A stretch of 64,000 bases of DNA from Nonomuraea gerenzanensis (lineage in GTDB: Bacteria; Actinomycetota; Actinomycetes; Streptosporangiales; Streptosporangiaceae): assembly GCF_020215645.1 (NCBI RefSeq), contig NZ_CP084058.1, positions 11,462,501 to 11,526,500 on the forward strand, read 5' to 3'. The translations under genes and the position numbers were made by a program. The notes below the pieces were generated by a model. It saw only the letters and a list, made by a program, of their open reading frames with translations. It made no database searches and had not been told where the DNA came from. Positions 51,598 to 62,193 of the stretch are shown in pieces (the first letter of the stretch is position 1; each line of letters starts with the position of its first letter).

Positions 51598-52554
51598 GTG
51601 CTCAGGATCCGCTTGTTATCGCGGCTCGCCGCGGCGACCACCGCCGCGCTGGTGCTCGGCGGCGGGACGGTGCTCGCCACCCCGGCACCCGCCTCGGCCG
51701 CCGGCCGCGACGGCGTCTGCGACCCCGGCGAGTTCTGCTACTACTTCAACAGCAACAACCAAGGCTCGGTCTCCGACTTCACCGGCTCCATCGCCGACTA
51801 CGCCACCACCCAGCCCACCTGCTACGACTTCAAAGGCCCCGGCGCCGGCAAAGGCCAATGCATCAAGAACGCCGCCGCCTCCGTCTGGAACCGCAGCAGC
51901 AAAACCGTACGCGTCTACTACAACACCGGACACGCCGGCACCTACCAGGACTTCGCCGCAGGCGCCAAGGGCAACCTGAACGCCACCCTCAAGAACCAGA
52001 ACGCCTCGCACCAGTTCCTGGGCACCACCCCGCCGCCCACGTCACCGGCCGGGTGCAAGACCGACGGCACCGACACCAAGCTGCCCACGACGATCCTCGT
52101 CTACCGGGCCTCCCTGGACCGCGTGGAACGGGTGGACTTCAAGACCTATGTGAAGAACGTCCTGCCCAACGAGTGGGTGTCGAGCTGGCCGAGTGAGTCG
52201 CTGAAGGCCGGGGCGATGGCCGTGAAGAACTTCGGCTGGTACTGGGCGCTGCACTCCAACCGCAAGACGCCGAGCGGCCAGTGCTTCGACGTCTACGACC
52301 ACACGTCGAGCCAGGTGTACAAGCCCGGCTCCGCCAAGGCGGTGACGAGTGCCGCGGTGGACGCGACGTGGAGCACCCGGCTGACCCGCGGCGGCAAGAT
52401 CTTCCGGGCGCAGTACTGCGCCACGACGACGGCGTGCGGCAACTGGGTCGACGGCGACTGGATGTCGCAGCGCGGCTCCCGCGACAAGGCCCTGGCGGGC
52501 TGGAGCCACTCCAGCATCCTCCGGCACTACTACACGGGGATCGCGATCAGCTGA
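51598..52554 (+). CDS. Secreted SpoIID/LytB-domain protein with I36 domain
   Basis: 318 residues. GTG 51598 after GAGGAGG. Signal peptide (AAATTAALVLGGGTVLATPA, then PASA). I36 domain as in the preceding gene. C-terminal SpoIID-like domain: FKTYVKNVLPNEWVSSWPSE, then SLKAGAMAVKNFGWYWA, the conserved Glu-containing segment of lytic-transglycosylase-type SpoIID, then the YDHTSSQVY and GWSHSSILRHYY parts. Different catalytic domains on one shared I36 module suggest a common targeting or inhibitory role. Lies 31 bp after the M23 gene. Confidence 0.88.
   Translation: MLRIRLLSRLAAATTAALVLGGGTVLATPAPASAAGRDGVCDPGEFCYYFNSNNQGSVSDFTGSIADYATTQPTCYDFKGPGAGKGQCIKNAAASVWNRSSKTVRVYYNTGHAGTYQDFAAGAKGNLNATLKNQNASHQFLGTTPPPTSPAGCKTDGTDTKLPTTILVYRASLDRVERVDFKTYVKNVLPNEWVSSWPSESLKAGAMAVKNFGWYWALHSNRKTPSGQCFDVYDHTSSQVYKPGSAKAVTSAAVDATWSTRLTRGGKIFRAQYCATTTACGNWVDGDWMSQRGSRDKALAGWSHSSILRHYYTGIAIS
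51691..52011 (+). repeat. Near-identical I36-domain repeat, copy 2
   Basis: Partner of 50757-51077: one substitution in 321 bp. Confidence 0.95.
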
Positions 52555-52571
52555 GGCGAGTTCCGCCTCCT

Positions 52572-52602
52572 GTTCTCCGCCGTGCCGGGCACGGCGGAGA
52601 AC
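52572..52602. terminator. Bidirectional hairpin terminator
   Basis: GTTCTCCGCCGTGCC (52572-52586), one G, GGCACGGCGGAGAAC (52588-52602): perfect 15-bp arms between convergent genes. The right arm touches the stop codon of the minus-strand gene. Confidence 0.85.
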
Positions 52603-53549
52603 TAGCGTCCGTCGATGATGAGCTGGAAGTTGATCGGCCGGCTCCCGGGGAACACGATCGCCCCGGAGGCGTCCACCATCTTGAAGCGCACGTAGCACAG
52701 GCCCGGCTCGCGGGGCGTGGTGACGTCGGTCCGGATGTCGACCGTCTCGCCCGGTCGCGTGTCGGCGATGGGCACGTCGGAGATGGTCTGGCACTGGTCG
52801 GCTCGCTGCGTCACGTCGAGGCGGCGCAGCGAGTAGCCCTTCCAGGGCACCGACCCGGCGTTCCTGAGCCGCCACACCTTGGTGACGGTCTGGCCGGCGG
52901 CGACGCGGGTGCAGTCGGGGAGCGTGACGTCCTCGACGAACTCCGCCTTGTCGCCCTCGTACAGGGGCGCGGCCCAGGGCGGGTTGGTCGCGGGCACGGG
53001 GCAGTGGACCGGCGAGAACGCGACGGCGGACGAGCTGCCCGACACGCCGAGGGTCTGTCCGCCGGGCGGGGAGCCGCGGTTGACGGCGACCACCACGAGG
53101 ACCGCCGCCGTCACCAGGACGACGGCGGCCGCCGCCAGCGCGGCCGGATGGGCCGGCCGGAGCCCCCGCGCGGGTGGCGGCGGCTGGGCCTCGGACGACG
53201 GCGGCGCGGGCACGGGTGCCGAGGTCTCCGGCCGGGTTTCTGCGGGACGGCCGTCCGGGAGATCCGCGTGGACGGCGGGACTCCCCGTCGACCTGACCGC
53301 CCGGTTGGCGCTCTCCCAGCGTTCGCGGTACACCGCCGGGTCCGCGCCACAAGCCTTGACGAACTCCACGGTGGTCTCCCAGCTCGGGAGCCGGTTGCCC
53401 TTCGTGGCTTCGTGCAACGTCGTGTGGGAGATCGCCCCCGACCGGCCGGACATCTCACGGAAAGGAGGGTTACCGACTGCACTGCGTAACTCTCGCAGGA
53501 TCGTCGCGAAACCCTCGATCGCCTCCGCTCGTGCACGTCTGTCGTCCAC
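52602..53549 (-). CDS. HTH-transmembrane-NBR1-Ig-like protein
   Basis: 315 residues. N-terminal XRE-like HTH (EMSGRSGAISHTTLHEATKG), Pro-rich linker, one TM segment (AALAAAAVVLVTAAVLVVVA), then an extracytoplasmic domain: FVEDVTLPDCTRVAAGQTVT, KVWRLRNAGSVPWKGYSLRR, GLCYVRFKMVDASGAIVFPG. This is the NBR1-type Ig-like (four-Trp-like) domain first described in the autophagy receptor NBR1 and also found in bacteria. The layout resembles one-component transmembrane regulators. GTG 53549; weak ribosome binding site. Confidence 0.82.
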   Translation of the reverse strand: MDDRRARAEAIEGFATILRELRSAVGNPPFREMSGRSGAISHTTLHEATKGNRLPSWETTVEFVKACGADPAVYRERWESANRAVRSTGSPAVHADLPDGRPAETRPETSAPVPAPPSSEAQPPPPARGLRPAHPAALAAAAVVLVTAAVLVVVAVNRGSPPGGQTLGVSGSSSAVAFSPVHCPVPATNPPWAAPLYEGDKAEFVEDVTLPDCTRVAAGQTVTKVWRLRNAGSVPWKGYSLRRLDVTQRADQCQTISDVPIADTRPGETVDIRTDVTTPREPGLCYVRFKMVDASGAIVFPGSRPINFQLIIDGR

Positions 53550-53798
53550 CGTGCGAAGGTAACAGCACGCCTCGGCCCAGGGGCGGTGTTTGCGCCTTTC
53601 GCAAGGGACTGCCCGATCATCATACGGCGACGGCCTGCCCGGCCCGGTCGTCTCATCTGGCGGAACCGCTGGTGCGAGAGCACCCGGCGTAAGTAACGGC
53701 GTCCCTTCGCCGCGGTGCAGTCATCTGACCGATGACCGCAGGAGGAGCGCCGACCTAGCTTCGAGGCACATCGACACCACGACTCGAAGGGGGCCGAG

Positions 53799-54623
53799 AT
53801 GCCCTACATCACCGCCGACGACGGAGCGCAGATCTTCTACAAGGACTGGGGCACCGGCGGCTCTCCGGTCCTGCTCAGCCACGGCTGGCCGCTCAACTCC
53901 GACGCCTGGGAGGCCGCCGCCCTCTTCCTCGCCGAGCACGGGCACCGTGCCATCGCCCACGACCGGCGTGGCCACGGCCGCTCCGCGCAGACCTGGCACG
54001 GCAACGAGATGGACACCTACGCCGACGACCTGGCGTGCCTGATCGAGCAGCTCGACCTGCGCGACCTCACCCTGGTCGGGCACTCGACCGGTGGCGGGGA
54101 GGTCGCCCACTACCTCGGCCGCCACGGCAGCGAGCGCGTCTCGAAGCTCGTCCTGGTGTCCGCCGTCCCGCCGCTGATGCTGCGCAGCGACGACAACCCC
54201 GAGGGCCTGCCGATCGAGGTCTTCGACGCCATCCGCGCCGGCGAGGCCGCGAACCGTTCCCAGCTCTACCGCGACCTGGCCGACGGCCCGTTCTTCGGGC
54301 ACAACCGCAGGCAGGACGTCCCCCAGGGCTTCCGGGACGCGTTCTGGCTGCAGAGCATGGCGTGCGGGCACCGGGGGGCGTACGAGTGCATCGCGGCCTT
54401 CTCCGCCACCGACTTCCGGCCCGACCTGGCGAAGATCGAGGTGCCCACCCTGGTCGTCCACGGTGATGACGACCAGATCGTGCCGTTCGAGGTCGGGGGC
54501 AAGCGGTCGGCCGAGCTGATCAGCGGTGCCGTGCTGAAGGTGTACGAGGGCAGCGGGCACGCCCTGCCCGACACCGACCGCGATCGCCTGCACGCCGACC
54601 TGCTCGCCTTCGTGAGCTCCTGA
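53799..54623 (+). CDS. Alpha/beta hydrolase, haloperoxidase/arylesterase type
   Basis: 274 residues. [10 protein letters not shown] (oxyanion HG), nucleophile elbow [14 protein letters not shown], acid [10 protein letters not shown] and base [10 protein letters not shown] form the full triad. Close in layout to cofactor-free non-heme chloroperoxidases/esterases. ATG 53799 after AGGGGG. Cytoplasmic, monocistronic. A terminator hairpin follows at 54649-54674. Confidence 0.9.
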   Translation: MPYITADDGAQIFYKDWGTGGSPVLLSHGWPLNSDAWEAAALFLAEHGHRAIAHDRRGHGRSAQTWHGNEMDTYADDLACLIEQLDLRDLTLVGHSTGGGEVAHYLGRHGSERVSKLVLVSAVPPLMLRSDDNPEGLPIEVFDAIRAGEAANRSQLYRDLADGPFFGHNRRQDVPQGFRDAFWLQSMACGHRGAYECIAAFSATDFRPDLAKIEVPTLVVHGDDDQIVPFEVGGKRSAELISGAVLKVYEGSGHALPDTDRDRLHADLLAFVSS

Positions 54624-54648
54624 GGAGCACCGGGCATGACCCCTCGCG

Positions 54649-54674
54649 CCGGGCCGGCGCCCCCGCCGGCCCGG
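54649..54674. terminator. Hairpin between convergent genes
   Basis: CCGGGCCGGC, 6-nt loop, GCCGGCCCGG: perfect 10-bp stem between the hydrolase and VanY-like genes. Confidence 0.7.
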
Positions 54675-54686
54675 TCCACCGCCGGG

Positions 54687-55259
54687 CTAGAGGTGGTCCC
54701 CGGTCCCGAACACGTAGCCCACGCCGGGGTGGGGCAGCCGGCGTGGTGGCGTGCCGCCGCAGTCCGGTCGGTACTCGAAGTGCCACCACTCGTTGTCGTA
54801 CATGCGGTAGAGGTCGTAGCGGGCGCCGTGCTCCTCCAGCCAGCGGGCGCCCTCGTGCGGGCGCACGTCCAGGGCGATGCCCTTGACGTGGCTGGACTGC
54901 GCGGGCGGTAAGACGAGCATGCGGGCCGCGGCCGGCGAGCCGGAGCGGCGCACCTCCTCGTCGAACATCCGCTGCTGGACGACGGGGTCGCGGTAGCCCG
55001 AGGTGAGGCCGATGAGCTGGCCGTGACGCCAGAGCGCCTCGGTGCGCGCCGCGGTGAAGGCCGCCAGGGCCCCTTCGGTGAGCCCGGTGAGGTCCTCGGC
55101 GGGGAATCGCATCCCCAGCGCCCACTGGCAGGCCAGCTCGCGGGCGCGGCCGGGATGACGGACGAACGCCACGGGCAGCAGGACCACGGCCAGGACCAGC
55201 GTGACCGTGGCGTACAGCCGGTCCCGGGGCCGGGGTGGGATGGTGCGTGGTTCGCTCAT
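54687..55259 (-). CDS. VanY-like D-alanyl-D-alanine carboxypeptidase (M15)
   Basis: 190 residues. One N-terminal TM anchor (LYATVTLVLAVVLLPVAFV). M15B zinc site: GYRDPVVQQRMF, SSHVKGIALDVRP (His-x6-Asp) and NEWWHFEYRP (ExxH). Removes the terminal D-Ala of peptidoglycan precursors outside the membrane. ATG 55259. Divergent from an OmpR/EnvZ-type pair across 186 bp, the arrangement of vancomycin-type vanY under VanRS; no vanHAX genes are nearby. Confidence 0.88.
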   Translation of the reverse strand: MSEPRTIPPRPRDRLYATVTLVLAVVLLPVAFVRHPGRARELACQWALGMRFPAEDLTGLTEGALAAFTAARTEALWRHGQLIGLTSGYRDPVVQQRMFDEEVRRSGSPAAARMLVLPPAQSSHVKGIALDVRPHEGARWLEEHGARYDLYRMYDNEWWHFEYRPDCGGTPPRRLPHPGVGYVFGTGDHL

Positions 55260-55445
55260 GCCGACTACGATTGGCGCCGAATGTGCGTGCGCTGTCAGCC
55301 GAATGTCACCGTTTGTCGACGGCGTCGGTCGAGCGGGCCGCCGGGGTACGACTGTGACACAACCATGACATCGCGGCGACGAGGCGCTGACACGGACGGC
55401 CGACAGTGGAGGTAGTTGACCGGCGGGCGAGTTACGGAGCGTGCG

Positions 55446-56135
55446 GTGAAACTCGGCGGCGTGTCGCGAGTTCTGTTGATCGAGGATGACCCGGCTGTGC
55501 GGGAGGGCCTGGAGCTGGCCCTGTCCCGGCACGGGCACCGGGTGGGCGCGGTGGAGTCGGGCGAGCAGGGCCTGGAGCGGCTGCGGGCGGACGTGCCCGA
55601 CGTCGTGGTGCTCGACCTGATGCTGCCCGGCATCGACGGCTTCGAGGTCTGCCGCCGCATCCGCGCCACCGGCGAGGTGCCGATCATCATGCTGACCGCG
55701 CGCGGCGACGACATGGACGTGGTGGCCGGGCTGGAGGCGGGCGCCGACGACTACGTGGTCAAGCCGGTGCAGCCCAGGGTGCTGGAGGCCCGCATCCGCG
55801 CGGTGCTCCGGCGGATCGGCCGCGACCAGGCGGAGCTGGAGCGGCACGGCGACCTGACCATCGACCGGGCCGGGCTGGTGGTCGCCAACCGCGGCGTCCC
55901 GGTCAGCCTCGCCCCGACCGAGCTGCGCCTGCTGCTGGAGCTCTCCAGCACGCCCGGCCGGGTGCACAGCCGCCAGCAACTGCTGGAGTCGGTGTGGGAG
56001 CACGGCTACTTCGGCGACTCGCGGCTGGTGGACGCGTGTGTGCAGCGGTTGCGCGCGAAGATCGAGGACGACTCGACCGCGCCCGTCTACGTGCAGACCG
56101 TGCGCGGGTTCGGCTACCGGTTCGGGCCGGTTTGA
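55446..56135 (+). CDS. OmpR-family response regulator
   Basis: 229 residues. Receiver: LLIEDDPAV, VVVLDLMLPGIDGFEV (phospho-Asp), MLTARGDD and YVVKPVQP (Lys; VQP where FDP/FEP is usual). Winged helix: LAPTELRLLLELSSTPGRVH and [17 protein letters not shown] 55446 with GGAG at seven bases is preferred over GTG 55461. Likely controls the divergent VanY-like gene and its own operon. Confidence 0.92.
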   Translation: MKLGGVSRVLLIEDDPAVREGLELALSRHGHRVGAVESGEQGLERLRADVPDVVVLDLMLPGIDGFEVCRRIRATGEVPIIMLTARGDDMDVVAGLEAGADDYVVKPVQPRVLEARIRAVLRRIGRDQAELERHGDLTIDRAGLVVANRGVPVSLAPTELRLLLELSSTPGRVHSRQQLLESVWEHGYFGDSRLVDACVQRLRAKIEDDSTAPVYVQTVRGFGYRFGPV

Positions 56136-57574
56136 GCCTTCCCGTGACGCCTCTGCCCACTCTGGGGCTGCGAACCCGGCTGCTGCTCGCGTTCGCGCTG
56201 CTGTGCGTGGTCATCACGGCGGCGGTGGCCGGCGGGAGCTACGTCATGAGCCGCAACGCCATCCTCAAGGCGACCCAGGACGCCGCGGTGCACACGATGA
56301 CCAGCCGCCTGGAGACGCTCTACCCGTTGCGCAGCTCGACGCCCGGCCGGGCCGAGCTGGCTGAGATCGCCCGCACCGTGACCGTCCCGAACACCGTCGC
56401 GGTCGCCGTCTTCCACGGGAGGCACTCGCCGGACGGCCTGGATCCCGAGCTGATCCCGCCGGAGCTGCGCCAGGCGGTGGCCGGGGGCGAGCTGGCGTGG
56501 CAACGCGTGCGCTGGGGCGACGAGCCCGTCCTGATCATGGGCACGCCGCTGATGATCGTCGAGCGGAACCGGGACCAGCGGTTGTCCGGCATCGAGGTCT
56601 ACACCGCGCGCAGTCTGCGGGCCGAGCAGCGCAGCGTCGACTGGCTCGCCACGTCCGCCTGGCTCACCGGCGCGGCGGCCCTGGCGTTCGCGGTCGTGCT
56701 GGCCTCGCTGGCCACCCGTGGCGTGCTGCGCCCGGTGCGCGAGCTGGGCCGGGCCGCCCGGCTGCTGGGCGAGGGCGACCTGCGGGCCAGGGTCGCCGTC
56801 CGCGGCTCCGACGAGCTGGCCGATGTGGCGCACACGTTCAACAACACCGCCGCGGAGCTGGAGCGGCACGTCAAGCAGCTGCGCGAGATGGAGGCCGACG
56901 CCCGCCGGTTCGTCGCCGACGTCTCCCACGAGCTGCGCACCCCGCTGGCCGCGCTCACCGCGGTCGCCGACGTCCTCGACGAGGAGGCGGCCGAGCTGCC
57001 CGAGCCCGCCGGCCGGGCCGCCAGGCTGGTCAGCCAGGAGACGATCAACCTCACCGCGCTGGTGAACGACCTCATCGAGATCAGCAGGTTCGACTCCGGC
57101 GTCGCGGCCCTGGCGCCGAACGAGGTGGACGTGGCCGAGCTGGTGCACGCGACCCTGCGCGTGCGGGGCTGGTCGGAGCGGGTCGAGACCGAGCTGCCCG
57201 CCGACGTGACGGCGCGGCTGGACCCGCGCCGGGTGGACGTCGTGCTGGCGAACCTGGTCGGCAACGCCCTGCGGCACGGCGAGCCGCCGGTGTCGGTACG
57301 CCTGTCCGCCGACCCGCAGTGGATCGCCGTCGAGGTCCGCGACCATGGGCCGGGGCTGGACGAGGCGGTGCTGCCGCACGTGTTCGACCGGTTCTACAAG
57401 GCCAGCGCGGCCAGGGCCAGGTCCGAGGGCAGCGGCCTGGGCCTGGCCATCGCCCGGGAGAACGCCCGCCTGCACGGGGGTGACCTCACCGTCGCCAACG
57501 CCCAGGACGGCGGCGCCGTCTTCACGCTGCGCCTGCCACGCTGGGCACCCGATCCCGAGGGAGGTGCCGCGTGA
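56132..57574 (+). CDS. Sensor histidine kinase, HAMP-HisKA-HATPase
   Basis: 480 residues. TM1 [20 protein letters not shown], an extracytoplasmic domain of about 130 residues, TM2 [20 protein letters not shown], then HAMP, phospho-acceptor [17 protein letters not shown]-box [12 protein letters not shown]-boxes DHGPGLDE and [15 protein letters not shown] 56132 overlaps the regulator stop (TTGA); GTG 56144 is an alternative. Partner of the OmpR-type regulator; senses an envelope signal, possibly a cell-wall precursor or antibiotic (inference). Confidence 0.92.
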   Translation: MSLPVTPLPTLGLRTRLLLAFALLCVVITAAVAGGSYVMSRNAILKATQDAAVHTMTSRLETLYPLRSSTPGRAELAEIARTVTVPNTVAVAVFHGRHSPDGLDPELIPPELRQAVAGGELAWQRVRWGDEPVLIMGTPLMIVERNRDQRLSGIEVYTARSLRAEQRSVDWLATSAWLTGAAALAFAVVLASLATRGVLRPVRELGRAARLLGEGDLRARVAVRGSDELADVAHTFNNTAAELERHVKQLREMEADARRFVADVSHELRTPLAALTAVADVLDEEAAELPEPAGRAARLVSQETINLTALVNDLIEISRFDSGVAALAPNEVDVAELVHATLRVRGWSERVETELPADVTARLDPRRVDVVLANLVGNALRHGEPPVSVRLSADPQWIAVEVRDHGPGLDEAVLPHVFDRFYKASAARARSEGSGLGLAIARENARLHGGDLTVANAQDGGAVFTLRLPRWAPDPEGGAA

Positions 57575-58152
57575 GAGCCCGGCCTGCCCGCCGCGCGCTC
57601 GTCGCGGCCCTGGAGTCGCTGGAGTCGCTGGAGTCGCTGGTGTCGCTGGTGTCGCTGGTGTCGCTGGTGTCGCTCGTCGCCGTGGCCGGTTGCGGCGTGC
57701 GGCCCACCGGCGTCGTCCGGGCCGGCGACCCGCCGAGCGGAGCCGTGCAGCCGGCCGTGACGACCATCCTCTACCTGGTGCGGGGCGACCGGATCGCGGC
57801 GGTGGAGCGCCCCGGCGGGGCACTGTCTCCCAGCGCGGCGCTCGCGCTGCTGGCAGCCGGGGTCACCGCGGAGGAGGAGGCGCGCGGGCTCACCACCGAC
57901 GTCCCCTCCGGCGCCGGCCCGTTCTCGGTGACCGCCGACCCGCCCGGCCACCTGGAGGTGGCCCTGTCCACGCCGGTCGGCGAGCTGTCGGCCCTGGCCG
58001 TCGAGCAGATCGTGTGCACGGCCGCCGACGCGACGCGGCGCGACTCCACGGAGGTCACCCTCGTCGGCGCCGGCCGGCGCCTCGGCCCCCGCACCTGCGC
58101 GGAGGCCGACCTCGCCCCGGACGATCCGCCGGAGAAACCGCCGTCGTCCTGA
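57571..58152 (+). CDS. GerMN-like lipoprotein with repeat-bearing signal peptide
   Basis: 193 residues. The signal peptide contains three LES and four LVS triplets in a row (residues 14-34), then LVAVAGC with a lipobox, so Cys41 would be lipidated. The mature part ([18 protein letters not shown], then [20 protein letters not shown]) matches the GerMN domain of LpqB-type lipoproteins, which often accompany two-component systems. GTG 57571 overlaps the kinase stop. The repeats come from seven 9-bp DNA units (57610-57672), with Glu residues lying unusually close to the hydrophobic core. Confidence 0.82.
   Translation: MRARPARRALVAALESLESLESLVSLVSLVSLVSLVAVAGCGVRPTGVVRAGDPPSGAVQPAVTTILYLVRGDRIAAVERPGGALSPSAALALLAAGVTAEEEARGLTTDVPSGAGPFSVTADPPGHLEVALSTPVGELSALAVEQIVCTAADATRRDSTEVTLVGAGRRLGPRTCAEADLAPDDPPEKPPSS
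57610..57672 (+). repeat. 9-bp coding tandem repeat in signal peptide (7 units)
   Basis: CTGGAGTCG three times, then CTGGTGTCG four times, all exact. Each unit is three codons, so copy-number change alters signal-peptide length without shifting frame. Confidence 0.95.
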
Positions 58153-58156
58153 CCCG

Positions 58157-59548
<1,392 letters not shown>

Positions 59549-59624
59549 GGCCGGGAGCGGATTGCACGGCCGTGAACGTGACCGTTAACGCCGTTGTAAC
59601 CGCTTGTGGGATAGGAACGTCGGC

Positions 59625-60278
59625 ATGCGGGTGCTGGTGGTGGAGGACGAGCGCGATCTGGCCGATCTCGTGGCGGTGGGGCTGCGCCGCCATGCCATGG
59701 CCGTGGACGTGGTGTACGACGGGGCCGCCGCGGTGGAGCGGCTGGCGGTGCACGACTACGACGTTCTCGTCCTGGACCGGGATCTGCCCGAGGTGCACGG
59801 CGACCGGGTGTGCCACGAGCTGGTGGCGCGCGGGAGCCGTACCCGGATCCTGATGATGACGGCGGCGGCGTCGGTGCCGGAGCGGGTGGCGGGCCTCGGG
59901 ATGGGGGCCGACGACTACCTGACCAAGCCGTTCGACTACGCCGAGCTGGTCGCGCGGGTACGCGCCCTGGGCCGGCGCACCCGGCCGCAGGTCCCGCCGG
60001 TGCTGACCCGGCACGGCATCGTGCTCGACACCCACCGGCTGCAGGCGGCGCGCGACGGGCGGCACCTGCACCTGTCGCTCAAGGAGTTCGCCGTCCTGGA
60101 GGTGCTGATGAGGGCGGACGGCGCGGTCGTCAGCGCCGAACGGCTGCTCGAAGAGGCGTGGGACGAGCACGCCGACCCGTTCACCACGGTGGTGCGGGTC
60201 GTGGTCAGCCGGTTACGGGCCAAGCTGGGCGACCCGCCGTGCATCCAGACGGTGCCCGGCGCGGGATACCTGCTGTGA
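59625..60278 (+). CDS. OmpR-family response regulator
   Basis: 217 residues. Receiver: VVEDERDLAD, VLVLDRDLPEVHGDRV (phospho-Asp), MMTAAASVPER, YLTKPFDYAE (Lys). Winged helix: LKEFAVLEVLMRADGAVVSA and IQTVPGAGYLL. ATG 59625 has AGGAA seven bases upstream. Divergent from the S41 protease gene across 76 bp, where GTGACCGTTAACGCCGTTGT may be its binding region (inference). Confidence 0.92.
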   Translation: MRVLVVEDERDLADLVAVGLRRHAMAVDVVYDGAAAVERLAVHDYDVLVLDRDLPEVHGDRVCHELVARGSRTRILMMTAAASVPERVAGLGMGADDYLTKPFDYAELVARVRALGRRTRPQVPPVLTRHGIVLDTHRLQAARDGRHLHLSLKEFAVLEVLMRADGAVVSAERLLEEAWDEHADPFTTVVRVVVSRLRAKLGDPPCIQTVPGAGYLL

Positions 60279-61375
60279 CGACGATCCGGGTACGGCTGAC
60301 GCTGATCTACTCGGGGCTGTTCCTCCTGACCTCGGTGGTGTTGCTGGTCACGGTCAACGTCCTGCTGCGTCAGGCGATGGACGCGCGGCTCGTCCAGCCG
60401 GTCGCGCAGGTGGCGGAGGTGGCGGTGCCGGCGCCGCTGGGGCCGGCCGGCCGGCCGCCGCTGCCGCCCCTGCCCCAGCTGGTGGAGGACGTGATCGGCT
60501 ACCAGTGGGAGATGACCGGCCTCACGGTCGCGATCCTGACGCTGGTCTCACTGGTCGTCGGCTGGCTGGTCGCCGGCCGGCTCCTGCGGCCCGTCCACCG
60601 GATCACCGCCACCGCGCAGCGGCTGTCGCTGTCCACCCTGCACGAGCGGATCGCGCTGGCCGGGCCGAAGGACGAGCTGAAGGAGCTGGCCGACACCTTC
60701 GACGCGATGCTCGACCGGCTCGAACGCTCCGTCGCGGGGCAGCGGCGGTTCATCGCGAACGCCTCCCACGAGCTGCGGACCCCGCTGGCCGTCCAGCGGG
60801 CGGCGATCGAGATCGGGCTGCCCGAGGACATCGGCGAGATCCGCGACAAGCTCCTGCTCCACAACCGCCGCGCGGAGAGCCTCATCGACGCCCTGCTGCT
60901 CCTGGCCCAGGCGGAGCACGGCCTGGACGGCACCAGCCGGGTGGACCTGGACCAGGTGGTGCGGCTCGTCGTGGCGGAGGGGCGTACGGACGAGGTCAGC
61001 GTGACGGCGCGGTCGGAGCCGTTCGTCGTGGACGGCGACCCCGTCCTGCTGAACCGGCTCGTCACCAACCTGCTCGACAACGCGGTGCGCTACAACCGTC
61101 CGGGCGGGACGGTCGAGGTGACGCTCGCCGGCGGGATCCTGACGGTCCGCAACACCGGCCCGCACGTGCCGGAGGAACGCTTCGGCGATCTCTTCGAGCC
61201 GTTCCGGCGGCTGCACACGACCCGCGGGCAGGGCGCCGGGCTGGGGTTGTCGATCGTGGCCTCGATCGCCCGGGCGCACGGGGCCGGCGTGCACGCGAGC
61301 GCCAACCCGGGGGGCGGGCTGGAGATCGTCGTGGACTTCGCCCGCGGTGCGGAGGCGGGGCCCGCCGGAGGCTGA
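60275..61375 (+). CDS. Sensor histidine kinase, HAMP-HisKA-HATPase
   Basis: 366 residues. TM1 LIYSGLFLLTSVVLLVTVNV, a short Pro-rich periplasmic loop (PAGRPPLPPLPQ), TM2 LTVAILTLVSLVVGWLVAGR, HAMP, phospho-acceptor [16 protein letters not shown]-box NLLDNAVRYN, G-box GAGLGLSIVASIAR. GTG 60275 overlaps the regulator stop (GTGA). The very small sensor loop suggests membrane-embedded or intramembrane sensing. Confidence 0.92.
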   Translation: MTTIRVRLTLIYSGLFLLTSVVLLVTVNVLLRQAMDARLVQPVAQVAEVAVPAPLGPAGRPPLPPLPQLVEDVIGYQWEMTGLTVAILTLVSLVVGWLVAGRLLRPVHRITATAQRLSLSTLHERIALAGPKDELKELADTFDAMLDRLERSVAGQRRFIANASHELRTPLAVQRAAIEIGLPEDIGEIRDKLLLHNRRAESLIDALLLLAQAEHGLDGTSRVDLDQVVRLVVAEGRTDEVSVTARSEPFVVDGDPVLLNRLVTNLLDNAVRYNRPGGTVEVTLAGGILTVRNTGPHVPEERFGDLFEPFRRLHTTRGQGAGLGLSIVASIARAHGAGVHASANPGGGLEIVVDFARGAEAGPAGG

Positions 61376-61377
61376 GC

Positions 61378-62193
61378 TCAGGGGGTGCCGGCGCGCCTGG
61401 CGACGACCGCCAAGGTGAGGTACGGGACGGTGAAGCCGCCGCCGAGCCGGTCGATGGCGGCTCCGACGCCGTCCAGCACCTCGGCCAGCCGGTCGGCGGG
61501 CAGCCGGGTGAGAGCGCCGGTCGTGGGCAGCAGGTCCAGCCACTCCTCACGGGTGTAGGACCGCTCCCACTCGAACCGCCACTGCTCCGGCTCGCCGAAC
61601 CCGCCCGCCTCGCGGATGCCGTCGGCGAACTTGGCGAACATCGCCGCGTAGATGTCGCGGGAGTGGCCCGGCGCCTGGCCGCCGAACGGGGAGTCGGGCA
61701 CCACCCGCCGGTAGACGTCGGCGTAGGCCCGCGCGATGGCCGGCGGCGCGTCGAAGACGTGCGCGAAGAGCGCCAGCGGCCCGCCGGGCCGCAGCACTCC
61801 TGCCGCCTTGGCCGCGCCCGCGACCGGATCCACCCAGTGCCAGGCCTGGCCGGCGACGACCGCGTCGAACGTGCGGCCTCGCGGGTCCCACGCCTCGAAC
61901 GTGGCCGCCTCGGCCTCGACCCCGCTGCGTCTGGCGACCTCCAGCATGCGCTCGTCGGGGTCGACGCCCAGCACGGTGCAGCCGGCCGCCTGGAACTGGC
62001 GGGCCTCGATGCCGGTGCCGCAGCCGACGTCGAGCACGGCGGGGCCGGGGGCCGCCTCGGTGATGCGCCGCACCATGGCCTCGGGGTAGGGCGGGCGGGC
62101 GCGGTCGTACCGTTCGGCGTCCGTACCGAACGACTCGGCGACGTTCCTGGCCTGGTGCGGCTGGTCTGGTTGTTGTGGTGCTTGAGTGGGCAT
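61378..62193 (-). CDS. Class I SAM-dependent methyltransferase
   Basis: 271 residues. VLDVGCGTGIEARQFQA (motif I), VLGVDPDERMLEVAR (motif II), AFDAVVAGQAWHWVDP-type acidic/aromatic segment and VLRPGGPLALFAHVF (post III). Typical of UbiE/TrmA-like small-molecule methyltransferases with the QAWHW signature. ATG 62193 lies inside the left arm of a 17-bp inverted repeat (62185-62222), so its translation or transcription is probably controlled there. Convergent with the kinase gene, with two bases between stops. Confidence 0.9.
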   Translation of the reverse strand: MPTQAPQQPDQPHQARNVAESFGTDAERYDRARPPYPEAMVRRITEAAPGPAVLDVGCGTGIEARQFQAAGCTVLGVDPDERMLEVARRSGVEAEAATFEAWDPRGRTFDAVVAGQAWHWVDPVAGAAKAAGVLRPGGPLALFAHVFDAPPAIARAYADVYRRVVPDSPFGGQAPGHSRDIYAAMFAKFADGIREAGGFGEPEQWRFEWERSYTREEWLDLLPTTGALTRLPADRLAEVLDGVGAAIDRLGGGFTVPYLTLAVVARRAGTP

